The notes below the pieces were generated by a model that saw only the letters and a list, made by a program, of their open reading frames with translations, ran no database searches and had not been told where the DNA came from. The position numbers and the translations under genes are program-made. 64,000 nucleotides of DNA from the NCBI GenBank assembly GCA_916700875.1, contig CAKAKS010000013.1, forward strand, positions 15,186,596 to 15,250,595, given 5' to 3'. Numbering within the stretch: position 1 is the stretch's first letter; each line of letters opens with the position of its first letter. Origin of the DNA: Sebastes aleutianus (lineage: Eukaryota > Chordata > Actinopteri > Perciformes > Sebastidae). Positions 22,709-64,000 of this stretch are shown here, piece after piece.

Positions 22709-23178
22709 AGGGGACATACGATGCTCATTTTCAGGTTCATACTTGTATTTAGGGTTTCTACTAGAACATTTTTACATGCTTTAATGTTCAAAAAACACAT
22801 TATTTTTCTCATCCTGTCTGTCTAAATATACCTGTATTCACTCTCTGTCTGAAACGCTCAGTTTTAGCGCCTGTCTCTTTAAGAACCCCTCCAGAAAAAG
22901 CTCAGTCTGCTCTGATTGGCTTGCTAGTAAAATATGGTGCACCTTTGCAAAGGTAGTTCTCAAGCCGTGGGCAATATATTCTAATGAGCCTGCATGTGAT
23001 ATAGGAATGGGTGCCTAATCTGAACAGCTTGTTGAATCACATGTTTTCTGATCTAGAGAGCCCACAAAAAACTAACAGGGTTGTCTTTTGTCACAGTTTG
23101 TGGGTTGGTAGACACTCCAGATACCCAAATGTGTGTGCACAAGCACTGAAAAGGTGAGTTTTTCATGACATGTCCCCT
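22709..23178. mobile_element. TTAA-flanked MITE, 470 bp
   Basis: TTAA duplications lie at 22705-22708 and 23179-23182. Termini are AGGGGACATA and TGTCCCCT in inverted orientation. The interior has the TTCAGGTTCATACTTGTAT phrase also seen, in reverse, at 31000-31020 and 39085-39105. It is a non-autonomous DNA element without a coding frame. Confidence 0.85.
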
Positions 23179-23513
23179 TTAATGTTGAGCACTTGATGAG
23201 TATAGCTGTACAGACAGTACTTGTAGTTACATTAAAGATGGCAAAAAAATTTGAAAACTATAGCCTATATGCAAAGCTAGCGACTAGCTGGTAAGTATAC
23301 TTGGTGGATAGCATTTAGCAGCTAAAAGGCACATATTTTCCTCCAGAAGTTGGTGGAGACCAAAAACGTAGCTAAGGTGAGAGTGAATGAGTGCTAACGT
23401 TGCAACATGTCTGCTGGATGTCTAAACAAGACACTATTTGCTAACAAATTCGCCACATCAACTTTGGGTTACCACTTGTTTCGCTGCCCCCACAAGGCCA
23501 AATAAATAGTTAA

Positions 23514-23964
23514 AGGTGCTAAATGCGAGATTGAGAGCATTTCCATTGCCTCCTCACGGCTTTCAACATGGCGACGGCTGAGCCAACGGCTCGCAGCTAA
23601 TGGTGCTAACAGTGAGAACTACCCCAACAGTGCTGACAGGGCTAACAATGTTAACCTGGGGGGGGACCGGAGGGTGAGCGCTATGCTTCCGCAGTCGGGG
23701 CGGCGTTATCAGCTGTAACCGCCGTATGAGAGGATGCAGAGCGGCGGCCGTGAGCTAGCCAGTGGGGCACACTCACATGCACTAAAAGGCACGTGTGGCC
23801 ATGTCCGGCAATGTCAACAAAGCATGGAGAAGCTCGAATTATAACACACACAGAGGGGGAGCGACTTCATTCTCTGCTCAGGTAGACATTACTCCTCTAT
23901 ATCTTTACATAGCAAATAGTTGTTTGCTGCTATATTAATGCTCTGGATATCATATAGAGCACCT
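23514..23964. mobile_element. TTAA-flanked MITE, 451 bp
   Basis: TTAA duplications lie at 23510-23513 and 23965-23968. Termini are AGGTGCT and AGCACCT. The interior is GC-rich with ATGGCGACGGCT-like text that could be mistaken for a start codon region. No transposase. Confidence 0.8.
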
Positions 23965-23968
23965 TTAA

Positions 23969-26771
23969 TGTAGTTCAATAGACTGTAAATACAGTTGTTA
24001 GTTTATATGCTGCTGGGTAATCTCGTGTGTGACTTGAGCATTTGAATCAGAGACTGAAATCCAGTGTTCCTCTGAGAAAATATTATTGGTGCAGGTGTCA
24101 GAAGCAGGTGTAATGCACTGCCTGACTTCTGGTTGGATGCCATATACTTACACACAGCTCTTGGTGTGGTTTGTGGGTTTCTCTATTTGCAGTAATGTAG
24201 TACGTGTTGGTCTATATTCCATGCATACAGCTGCACTTAACAACCACCTTTAAAATCTAATAAAGACCCAGATACATGAATGCAATGAATAATCTATTGA
24301 TTACATTAAGGCGCTACCTCGTTCATACTCGTGTTCAGTTTTGTGAGGGATATGAGAGTTTTGTTTTCGCTATAAACAGACATTAATTCCCCCACACATG
24401 CACACACACATGAAGCCCATCAGAGGACATTTACTGGCCAGCCTTTGGCGAGAACAAATTTAACAGTGTGGTTTGCTATAAAGCACAAACAGACTGAAAA
24501 CAGCTTTTTGCTTTTGAATAGGGTTTTGACCGGCGAGACGTAACCATGGATACAGTGCAGTAAATCTCTTCAGAACAGTTAAAGCATGTCTCTAGATTGT
24601 GCATCGTTATAAAATAAGAGCTTGATCCAGCATGCTTTTTTAAAGAGAGTGGGACAAACGTTATTCATTGTGTTGCGACAAACCACATCTGGAATCATTT
24701 GGGCTTTTACGAATTTTACTCGCAAGAACAAATACGTTTCAGTGACATTCCTCAGGAGGACTAAATGTCCAACATTGGAAGGAGAATACTGAAATAAAGT
24801 GAATTCATCTCCATTTAAGAAGATCCTGTTTGCTTTTCTCTTCCGTGCCTCACCTGCGAGAACCATCTGAGCTTTTCCATCCTGCGTTACTTCAACAGCC
24901 AAGTGTCTTCTTTTTCAGACTTGTGGGAGAGAACAAATCCATCCCGTCTTCACTGATGCACTTTTATTGCCGTGTTTGTTCGTGGAAAGTCGAAGTCATT
25001 CGGTCTCTGCTTGGATATGACATGTATTGTTTTTACTGCTCGAGGCTTGTGTTCATACAGTTGCACTCTCTGCTCTTTGATTTCCCGACATTGTTTTAAA
25101 AAGGAAAGAAAAACTGGGCCATATTCTGGGCAAATATCCAGCTCCAATTCCTCAAAGCTACCTGGGCTGTAAGGCTGGCAGTGTACTTGAAACAAATCAA
25201 TTTTGGCATGTTCACATGGGGAAAAATGCCAAGTTTCTAACTAAAAAGCATTCATCAGTCAATCAGATAAGAGTTTGAATACCAGTCAGAAGAATCAAAC
25301 ATTAATTTAACTATTGTTTTCCCAGACTGCGTGCTGTATAGCTGATGGAAATCTAAAAAGCAGGCTCAAAGTCTAGAAAAGATTTTTGTTTTGTGTGGAA
25401 AATGTGTGCAACGTGTGTCAGCTGTTTGCTGTCTCGCTGTTGCTGAATAATTTTCCTCTCGGGCAGATCAGTCTGCCTCCTGCCACTCCTTCCACAGCAC
25501 CAGCCAACGGATGTCCTGCGCTGTGTTGCAGCCGGTAGACGTTAGCATGCACTCCTGTCTCCTACTACACTGCTAGAAAACAGCTTCACATGTCTTCTTT
25601 TAGATTCTCTCTGCCTTTATTTACAGAACAACTTTGTTGCCTTTCAAGATGCAACAGCTTATTGACTGGTGGAGTCCAGAATAGAAATGAAAAAACTACA
25701 ATGGACAGTATCAAGCTGCGTCATGAAGTCCGGGGCTGTCTGTGCTCGCTGTTGCCGTACAAAGAGGCTTCTTTCCCCCCCCCCTCCCGCCACAGCTGAC
25801 TCACCACTGGAAAAATTGAACTTCCTGTGTAGGTCCCTAGCAGCCCTTTGAAGGCGGCGTGGACGTGTTAGCTTTAAGTTTCTCTTTCTCCTCCTCAGAC
25901 AGCCAGTTGTTCTCTGTTGTTTCTGGCCAGGCTTGATAAGTCAAGTGCTTTTCATTGGCACAGGAAGACGATTTTTTAAAGAGTATAAATGATGAGCAGC
26001 AGTTTTTAAATGTACTGCATCTTCCTTATTACATACTTTAAAAAGTGCACTTTCATTTCTTGTGACTGCTTAATGGAAACAGGGCATCTTTGTGTCATAA
26101 ATAAGAGCACAGCTAACTGCTGGATTTGGTGTCATGACTCAAACATTAACTAGAAAACAGGAACTCAAACTTTCAATTTAAATATTACTTGCATATATTA
26201 AAAAAAAATGACAAAAGACACATCTTTCAAGTGTTTTATAGACTTTGGTGTCTTCTTGATTTACGCTCTCGGTGGCATTTCGGAGCATTCCTCCAGGCCC
26301 GGCTGCTCTCCCATGGCTCTCTGTAGCCACCGGAGCTTTAACTCTCTCGACATAACCGGAGCAGTGCGGTGATATACAATGACAAGAGTGTTTTGTGAAC
26401 GTCAACAAATCCAGTCCCTTCATTACTCCTTGTGTGTCCCCCCAGTTTGTTTGCTTCATTGTGGCGCAGCAGCCTTAAAGGATCCTTTTATTGCCTTCGC
26501 CACAGTATTACTTAACATTCTGTGTATGCTAGCATGTGTAATCCATCCCACTGTCCCATAGTGAGATGTTAGAGCTTTCTCTAACATGCAGTGTCCTCCT
26601 TAGCTATCGCCTGAATACAGTATCTGTGTGAAGCAATAGGCTGTGCTTTGCAAGAGGTTTTAACCACAGCTGAGCTGAGAATAGAATACTTGTATGTCTG
26701 CTACGAATGTGGTACAGGCTACATAAATACCATTCTAAGTTAATCTCATATCTCTATTTTCTTACTTCCAG
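23969..26771. other. DENND4C intron 1, 3' part, unassigned
   Basis: I see no recognisable gene or element. The stretch ends with a normal acceptor (CTTACTTCCAG) at 26771. Confidence 0.4.
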
Positions 26772-26783
26772 GTACGCCCAGCC

Positions 26784-56554
<29,771 letters not shown>

Positions 56555-58460
56555 CCACAAACACACCTGCGGCAAAGATGAAATATCGGACTGGTCTCGT
56601 GCGCCGGCGGGAAGGAAGGAAGGAAGGAAGGAAGGAAGGAAGGAAGGAAGGAAGGAAGGAAGGAAGGAAGGAAGGAAGGAAGGAAGGAAGGAAGGAAGGA
56701 AGGAAGGAAGGAAGGAAGGAAGGAAGGAAGGAAGGAAGGAAGGAAGGAAGGAAGGAAGGAAGGAAGGACGGACGGACGGGTGGCGGGGCCGGGGTGTGAG
56801 CGCAAAATGATTTTGTATTTAAACACCTCCAATCGCCCAAACATGGTACTCCTTCTTCTTCTTCCCTTTGTCTTGGAAGATGCCCATCATCTGCTTTTTT
56901 TTTTTTTTTTTTTACAACCATATGATGCTTTTTCAGAGGCTTTCCTAGCGGCTCCTTACAGGTGGGACTGTTTCTGTAAACGGCCTGGAGAGCTGCAGTG
57001 AATCTTTTGGGACTAGTTGAGGTGTGTTTCTTTACAGATGGTGTATAGAATGATGAATCACTGTACAGAATGTATTGACTGCCCACATATGTGTGCGTGT
57101 GTGTCTTGTAGCCTTTTGCCCACTTTGCATAAATCTGTCCCAGCTGTCCCCAGATCAGAGTTGTTTGAGACTGTGTACATACCCCGACTGTTCGTTTGTG
57201 CACTTTCTGAAAAAGAGCAAAATAACTCAAGTCCACCTGTCTTTTTGTACATATTGTTTACTTTGGGGGGAAATCTGAAACCAGGGTTGCCTATTTTTTC
57301 GATCGCCTTGACTGTGTGTTTTGATCCAAGTCTTAATGAATGTTCCAGTTTGTTTCATTGTAAATGTCCAGGTTTCAGAGCGCGGCTCTCTCTCTCTCTC
57401 TCTGTGTGTGTAAATAAGCGTTGGAAGCACACTGTGTGAACGGGAGAGGACTGAGGACAATCACTAATTATCAATCACTAAAAAATTGATTCTACAACAT
57501 TCCAGATGCCCTGCAATCAAAACAGGTCTTAAAGAAGTATTATTGATCTCTGCAACAACAACAACAACACTGCAACCAGCCAATTGGAGGAAGAGATTAT
57601 AACAAAAAATACATCAACGGGAAGTGAAACGGCATGCCACACTACTGAGTCCCACACTTTAAAACAAAGATGTTCTCTTGCAGGGAAAAAAGACAGCTCA
57701 GTGCCTCTTGTGTTTTTTAATATCTGCATCTTTTTAACAGTAACATACTTTACTTGTTCAGCTAATATGCCTTATTGTAATGTTAAATTAGAACTCACAC
57801 GTACTGGGGCTATTCCTTACTCTAGCATAGAACGAACCAGTATTTTTGTTTTTTAAATCGGGTGTATACTATTTGCGGACAAGATTGCTTTTTATGGTTT
57901 ACACACAGTAGCTTTGGTAGCAATTTAGAGCTTTATACTGCAAGGGGCTTCTTCAGTCCTGCTGACACTGTGTTAAGTAAAGAAAGACAACGTGACATTC
58001 CACTAAATGCTGAAACAGACAGAAGAAGGCGACGTGCTGCGATGAACTGTTGGGAGAGCGACTTTGTACAGAAGCGATGATATTGTGAAATATTAAATTT
58101 GCACTGCATAGATTAAAACCTGACCTTTAACCCAGGGCGAGGATGAGATGACACCACCTCAAAAAAGTTTTTCCTCCAAAAACAAAATGAAATTCTCAGT
58201 TATTTATTTTTGTATCATTCACGTTTGGATTGCAGACAGTGTAGCTTAGCATTCTTATGACTAACAATCCCCTTTTAATCTGTCTGAAGGGATCCCATCC
58301 TGTACTGACTTTGTAAACCTGACCTCCTTACAGCAGAGGATGTACAGGAGAGACTGCTCTCTAACAATAGATTTAGTGATCTCTTACCGTCCTGTGGAAA
58401 GGAATTGAATGTCTACACTTAAAGTGCGCTGCAATAAATGAGTTTGTGAACTGATTGAAA
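56555..58460 (+). promoter_or_regulatory. dennd4c: DENND4C 3'UTR with poly(A) signal
   Basis: About 1.9 kb follows the stop without splice signals or frames of note. It contains a GAAG microsatellite, a T-run at 56889-56913, a CT/GT run at 57382-57412 and AATAAA at 58433-58438 as the likely end. The extent is inferred. Confidence 0.55.
56611..56779. repeat. dennd4c: (GAAG)n microsatellite, about 39 units, in DENND4C 3'UTR
   Basis: A pure GAAG/GGAA tract ends in three GGAC units and a GGGTGGCGGGG block. It lies about 57 bases after the DENND4C stop codon, so it should be transcribed as a purine-only stretch. Confidence 0.97.
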
Positions 58461-59613
58461 ATGAAATGTGTCCATATTTCTTTGCCTCCATGCTGATTAC
58501 AGTTTGTATTGTGTGAGAAGCTGCAGTGATTCATGTTGTTTTGTCATGTCAAGTTCCCTCCCAAGTACATTTTCATGTCCTCTCATTATTTTCTCCAAAC
58601 GTTTCCTTTCCTTTATGACATCTTGTCCTCCATCACTGGTCTCAAGTCTTCACCCAGGATTTCTTTTAAAATCGCTGCCGGTCTGTTAATCACGGCTCAT
58701 TTACAAGCCAGAACTTCAACTCTTGATATTTTCCAGAATATATCCTGGCACATTTAGAGGGCTTCAGAAATGAAGGGCTCCTTTTACTTCAGTCTCATAT
58801 TTCCCACAGCCTTTTGTCTCCTTTCTTTGTGAGTGCATGTAGGGTGACAATGGAAGCCATATCCCAAAAGCAGGGCATTTTTCTGTGATGGCTGCAGCTT
58901 GTGACAGTCAGATTGCCCGCGTTTTCCTATTTTTGTGGTGTCTGTTGTTTAGTGTTGTTGCATCTGACTGAGAGAATGCTGTTGTGAACTAAATTATATG
59001 GTTGCATTGTCAAGCTGCAATATTTTAAATAGCAGAAAATACATATGTGGTGTTCAAAAAGCATGATCCCATCCTAACAGTGGATACAAAAAAATGTAAT
59101 GTATTTTAACCATCTGGGAAGTGGTCTGACCACTTAAGAGAAGTAGGCTGTAGTGGCCAGAACGGGAGTTTATTGCTCAGAAATCTTATTTTTATATATA
59201 AATATATATATAAATCTTATTTTTATATACAGTATATATATATATATATATATAAATAAATGAGAAATACTGTGCTTTTTGTGTATTTAAACATGACAAT
59301 GGCTTTAAGTCTGAGTTACCCTACTTTAAAAAGAAAATATTTATTTATGAAGTCACAACGCACATGTTTATTTTCCCTAAATAATAGAAAATATTTAAGA
59401 CCATTTATTTACCATAAACTATGGACAGTCCACATGTAGTGAAATGAATCAGTATTCTGGTTTTACAATGATTTTGAAGCAGGGATGAAACAAAGGCCCC
59501 TTTTTCATATATCCATGATTAAAAAAATGCCCTAACTGTATCCTTTTTAAAAATGTATTATTTAGCAATTTCTCATGAACAAACATCTTGGCATGAAGAT
59601 CTTTACATTATAC
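58461..59613. other. DENND4C-cdca9 intergenic spacer
   Basis: Apart from (TA)n runs near 59195-59260, no gene or element is recognised. Confidence 0.4.
59195..59260. repeat. (TA)n microsatellite cluster
   Basis: Two neighbouring TATATA tracts share the flank AATCTTATTTTTATATA, which looks like a small tandem duplication. Confidence 0.7.
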
Positions 59614-60284
59614 CAGGGGTCAGCAACCTTTACTATCAAAAGAGCCATTTTAGGCAAAATAAAAAAAAGAATCTGTCTGGAGCCGCAAAACATTTGAGCA
59701 TTGTGATGAAGGTAATACAGCTTATAGTCTAAGTATATAGTATATAAGTCTAATGCAGTGAGGGCCAAAGAGACAATGTACTATGGAGTATGAGGGCCAC
59801 ATTGAGGGGGAAAAAATCTGAGATTTCCAGAATAAAGTCATAATATTACGAGAATAAAGTCATAACTTAACGAGAAGAAAAAAAAACTTAATATTACGAG
59901 AATAAAGTCACAACTTTACGAGAAAAAAAGTTGTAATACTACGAGAATAAAGTCATAACTACGAGGAAAAAAGAAAATAACACGTCAAATTACTACTTTA
60001 TAATATTATGACTTTATTTTCATAATACTACGACTTTTTTCTCTTAAACTTATGACTTTATTCTCGTAATGTTATGATTTTATTATCGAAATCTCAGATT
60101 AATTTGTTTCCCTCAATGTGGCCCTAATACTCCCTAATACCATAGACCTACAACGATGATAAATAAAAATGAAAATGTAAACAAAAAAAACAGTTATTCA
60201 TTTCCACTAATTTTTGTATAAATCCACAGGGAGCCACTGGAGAGGAGCTAAAGAGCCGCATGTGGCCCCGGAGCCGCAGGTTGC
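59614..60284. mobile_element. hAT-like element hosting a nested palindromic element
   Basis: The left end CAGGGGTCAGCAACC is a classic hAT terminus. The right side AAGAGCCGCATGTGGC then GGAGCCGCAGGTTGC is the matching inverted region, with the terminal bases lost. A second element (59782-60147) sits inside. No transposase frame. Confidence 0.7.
59782..60147. mobile_element. Palindromic GAATAAAGTC-repeat element nested in a hAT relic
   Basis: The left half carries several tandem GAGAATAAAGTCATAAT-like units; the right half carries their complements (ATGACTTTATTCTCGTAA). The ends AGTATGAGGGCCACATTGAG and CTCAATGTGGCCCTAATACT are inverted. The whole can fold back on itself. Confidence 0.8.
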
Positions 60285-60540
60285 AAAAAAAATACAGAAA
60301 AAAACAAAAAGACAATTTAAGGGCTAGAGTTGTTTTTGTAAATCATATTCTTCTATTATGCTAAAAAAAAGTTCCATTGCATTCTTATTTTTCATTACTT
60401 TAAGGGCTTTCAAGTGAGAAAGAAACTCATGACACGACCTAGGTTTCACCCTATAACCTAACTGTATCCTTCCGCCAAGGCATGACTGATTCCGGTAAGC
60501 GCATGGATATCTTAACTAATTAATTAATCACAGGTGCGTG

Positions 60541-60601
60541 TATAAAAGGAAGGATCCGGTCCTGGAGGTGTTTCACAGTCACAGACAGGCTGAACGACGA
60601 C
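60541..60601 (+). promoter_or_regulatory. cdca9: TATA-type core promoter and short leader of cdca9
   Basis: TATAAAAG at 60541-60548 lies 54 bases upstream of the ATG at 60602. If transcription starts the usual 25-32 bases downstream, the leader is only about 30 nt. No other start is closer. This is inferred from motif and spacing. Confidence 0.55.
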
Positions 60602-63600
60602 ATGACGACGACAAGACGGACCAGAAACGCGGGAAAGGCGCAGTTTAAAGACCAGCTGAGCCGGGAGATGAGGAGGAGCAGACTGGCTCTGTTCATCCAG
60701 CAGTTTGAGAAAGAAGGTTTGATAGTTTAGTGCAGTTTTAACATCCTCTAGTCGTCTCCACCTTGCTCCTCAACCTTCTTCTCCCTCCTACAGCACAGGA
60801 GCGGATGAACGAGTTGGACAGCAGGAAGGAGAACATGCTGGCCACGGTGGACAAAGTGTTCAAGGTGGAACTGATGAAGATGCCTCCTTCTCTTCAAAAC
60901 ACGCGCATAGGGGACTTAATAGGCGGTGAGCCCTCATTCATAACAGTTAATTAATATTTATAAAGCCATATATTATAACAATGAATGAATGATGTGCTCT
61001 ATTAGAGGAGGAGACCTCAGCCAGTGAGGTGAGCATCGCCATGAAGGTGAGTAGAGGCCCTTGTTGTTTCAGTGCTGCCACCTAGAGGTGCTGTCTCAAT
61101 GTAACATGCAGGATGAATGATCACCTGTTGCAGAATGAGTCCCTGGAGATGCAGCAGCCACTCAGGAGGGCGCACAGTAAAAGAGGTACTCTCTTAAACC
61201 AACATCATTACAATTTATCTTGACCACAGTTTAAAATCCTGCATGAAATGTCATGGTTTGTCATCTTGTGTGCTTTTATTTTCAATTAAGTAAGAACAAC
61301 TGATTCTTCACCGGGTCAGTCCACCCCAACACACAGGTCCTCATCCAAGGCCTCTAAGGTGAGATTAATATAGCAGCTAATGTTCTCACACACACACATA
61401 TGAGGGAGAGACACAACTTATTAACAAATAATTGTAGAATAATCTCCAGTTGTGGTTTGTCAGTGATGGTATAGGAGTACTTGGGATATTTTACTTTTAC
61501 TACATTTTATAATAATGTATATTGGATTATAATTATTGATGTATTAAGATGTAAATCAGTTCGATATTGCAGCTGGTTAATTTTAAATTAAATATATATG
61601 TATTACTTTATATTCTGCTGGGTAGCTTGTGAATTCCCCCAGGATCAATAAAGTCTTATTGATATATCATTATTTGTTAATTTAAATTTTGTATTCTTAA
61701 TCTGAATCTAGAGAGTAACTAAAGTTAAAATATAAATATTGTGGTGTAAATGTGTATATATATATATATATATATAAATAGATTTTATTTTATTGTTTTT
61801 AATTGCATTTTCTTTACTTGTGTATATTCTTTTTACTTATCTATGTTTTTTGTATATAATGTTTTTCCTGTATCTATACTGGCTTATTTTATATTAATAT
61901 TATGTTTCCTTAAGTTTCTTTGTACCAAGAATGTTATTATTGGGGACATTTAGGAATGCTTGTTTTGTTGTTTCAAAATGAACAGAAAACCAATAAATAT
62001 AATATTGAAAAAAAATATTGTGGTGTAAATGGTAGAATATTTCTCTCTGAATTGTAGTTGAGTAGAAGTATAAAGTAGCATCATATGGAAATACTCAAGT
62101 AAAGTACAAACACCTCAAAATTAAGTACAGTACTTGAGTAAATGTACTTAGTTACCCTGCACCACTGTTTACTGTGGTACTTTATGTTCTTTTGCTCAAA
62201 CTTGATCAAGTTTCTGAATCTACAAGACGAGTCACATGTCTAAACAGTGTTTGTTTTTTGTCTATATTTTTAGGGAGCAAGGGGGACAAAAAGGACGAGA
62301 ACATTAGCTGGCAGTAACAGCACTGGAAATGTCAGGTGAGATTGAAGGCTACAAGTGTTGTATTGTGGTAAATAAGTATGGAGGCCTTAGTTGACATTGC
62401 ATTTGTCTTCTCCAGGGGTTCCTCAGTCTCTGCCAAAAGAACTCAAAGCTGCTTGACCAAGACCAGTGAACTGACCGTACCGGACAAACCCAAACTCAGG
62501 TCTGTTACTGCTTTCAGTAGAGCCAAACATGTGGTGTGTGAGTATATAGCTGTTACATCCATATGGGGATAATGCAGGCACGAAGACTTTTATTTTAGAT
62601 TTGATACTATTGATCATGGCATTTTAATCACTCGACGTGAGAAATGGGTAGTTCGCTCTGGCGCAGTGCTTCACTGGTTTTGCTCGTACTTGTCGGAAGT
62701 TTTTCTTAGTTTAGGCAAATTTGTGTCACAGACAATTGACCTTGAATACGGTGGTCCTCTGGGAAGCATCACAAGTCTTATTCTTTTCTTTTCTTCTTTA
62801 CAGTATACATGCTCCCTCTGGGCAACATAATCAGCCACCATAATGTCAAATATCTCTGTTATACAACTATATATCTCTCATACTCCTTGGTCCAAAAGCA
62901 GAAAGGCAGAGACTACAGTCAGTATTTGCTAGCCTGTCTCAGCAAATTAAAACACATTACAGATCTGAGTTATTTTGGACTATGGTCTTTATTTTATTAG
63001 CCATAACAAGGTCACAAAAACATCACTTTTTTTTTTTCATCTGATGAACATCGCCAAAATTAGACCATTTTAACTCAGAACGATTCTGAAATGCTGTTGC
63101 ATCCTTTTTTTTTTACGATCCACTTATATTAATGCAGCTCTCTTTTTACTGTACTGGCTACCTGTATCTTTTTAGAATTTATTTTTGAAGTCCTCTGTAC
63201 ATATCTACAAAGCCTTACATAATCTAGCACCTTCGTATATCAGCGGCTGCCTTTCATTTGACGTCCCAGAAAGAACTCTCAGATCTTCCACTGCCTTTCT
63301 TTTACAAGTTCCTAAAGTGTCCCACAAGAAATCTGGTGAGGCTGCTTTCTGTTTTGGACGTACCCGGAGGCGTCCTGATCAGATGCCCGAAACACGGCAA
63401 AGGCAAAGTGGTCCCAGGAGAGGAACCAGACCATTCACTGACTGACCCTGTGAATCAGCCAGAAAAGAGTTGTTGTAGCACCTCTCCTGGAAAAGGGAAT
63501 CCGGGGCCCCCGTCTGGAGCCAGACCTGGGTGTGGAGCTCGCTGGGTCTTCACACATGAGGCCTGGCAGGACACAGCCAGACAGATCAGCACGGAGCTGC

Positions 63601-63875
63601 CGCCCTGTGGGCCCACCACTCGCATAGATAGACGTTGGGGTCGGGCACAACGGGACCCAAACGTGCCGACCCCTGGAATCGCCGACTGATTCTAGTGACG
63701 TGGAACGTCACCTCTCTCTGGCTTGAAATGTGCTATTCAAAATAAAATAAATATATTTAATGAAATTGATTTGTGACTCTTGTGCTGTCTCAGGTCTGTC
63801 GTCTCTGCTGGTGATCTGCATTGTTCAGCGGCAGGCTCTGCTGCACACATCACTGTTACCACAGCACAGGGACAG
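60602..63875 (+). CDS. cdca9: Borealin-2-like protein (cdca9), 5' part, incomplete at right edge
   Basis: Borealin is the chromosomal passenger subunit that helps target Aurora B to centromeres. Exons 60602-60716, 60794-60925, 61006-61046, 61134-61185, 61291-61358, 62274-62335, 62416-62499 and 63794-63875 give 212 residues with consistent phases; the rest is outside. The N-terminal helix (REMRRSRLALFIQQFEKE, ERMNELDSRKENML, VDKVFKVELMKMP) matches the borealin N-terminal domain that bundles with INCENP and survivin. The middle is basic and Ser/Thr-rich (RTRTLAGSNSTGNVRGSS). The last exon (AAHITVTTAQGQ) begins the C-terminal dimerisation region. I prefer borealin-2 over borealin (CDCA8) from the N-terminus, but without a search this is not certain. 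Confidence 0.8.
61740..61782. repeat. (TA)n microsatellite in cdca9 intron
   Basis: About twelve TA units at 61755-61778 within AT-rich sequence. Confidence 0.85.
62588..63345 (+). pseudogene. Non-LTR retrotransposon reverse-transcriptase relic in cdca9 intron
   Basis: Broken frames read FDTIDHGIL, then LHWFCSYLS, IDLEYGGPLGSI (degraded from GVPQGSI) and, after frameshifts, IYKALHNLAPSYISGCL with RTLRSST. These follow the order of RT domain motifs in CR1/L2/Rex-type LINEs. The active-site YADD is not intact (an aYT-like remnant). It is inactive. Confidence 0.7.
63350..63725 (+). mobile_element. Fragment of a second LINE, upstream of its endonuclease
   Basis: The stretch ends in GTGACGTGGAACGTCACC, which encodes TWNVTS, a typical start of a LINE apurinic endonuclease. 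Just upstream is a frame ending NVPTPGIAD before TGA. It adjoins the RT relic but comes from the 5' region of a different element, so the two insertions are independent or recombined. Confidence 0.5.
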
Positions 63876-64000
63876 GTACTGCTTTTGTTTTTTTTTATCC
63901 TCGTCACTTGAAGCAATGCTGTTTCATTACTTCATTTAAAGCAAGGGAATTTGTCCAGGCCTTGTAAGTCTATGCTCTTCAAAGCATTTGAATAAAGAAC

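Noticed and set aside
23514..23964. GC-rich segment with ATGGCGACGGCTG as a possible first exon or CpG promoter
   Set aside because: It is bounded exactly by TTAA duplications and inverted ends, so it is the inside of a MITE.

Overview
The window looks like nuclear DNA of a ray-finned fish, most likely a percomorph teleost. The evidence is split genes with GT-AG introns, a protein set closest to vertebrate orthologues, and dense remains of fish-type mobile elements: a Tc1-like element, hAT relics, at least five TTAA-flanked foldback elements and LINE fragments. No bacterial-style operons or CRISPR arrays are present.

Layout from left to right. (1) 1-484 is the 3'-terminal coding exon of PLAA on the + strand, with its 3'UTR. 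(2) 2043-9349 is a complete 16-exon HAUS6 gene (augmin subunit) on the + strand. Its promoter carries ETS and CCAAT boxes. An apparent +1 frameshift lies in exon 7, and intron 12 holds a structured H/ACA-like RNA candidate. (3) 9350-11.9 kb is intergenic, with a truncated Tc1 element. (4) About 11.9-58.45 kb is DENND4C on the + strand: one non-coding leader exon, a 14.5 kb first intron, and 33 coding exons giving a continuous 1,913-codon frame. I checked the exon phases by adding them up. (5) The 12.6 kb intron between the first two coding exons holds an antisense, intron-containing PIM-family protein kinase gene (38545 to 34052, minus strand). All its kinase motifs are intact, and its first two coding exons are tandemly duplicated. 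A 30-bp minisatellite with a 180-bp higher-order period sits just past its stop codon. (6) 60602 to the right edge is the 5' part of a borealin-2-like gene (cdca9) with a TATA promoter. The C-terminal part lies outside the window.

Functional theme. HAUS6 (spindle augmin) and borealin (chromosomal passenger complex) are both mitotic. PLAA works in ubiquitin and p97 pathways. DENND4C is a Rab GEF of the Rab10 type. In human, HAUS6 and DENND4C are close neighbours on 9p22 while PLAA lies farther away on 9p21, so PLAA next to HAUS6 here is a compact fish arrangement. I see no sign that these genes form one pathway.

The least ordinary parts are the nested PIM-like gene with its duplicated 5' exons and higher-order minisatellite, the H/ACA-like RNA in HAUS6, the HAUS6 exon 7 frame break with its nearby GC-AG intron, and the cluster of TTAA-target foldback elements in DENND4C. 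All identifications come from reading the sequence; no database search was run.
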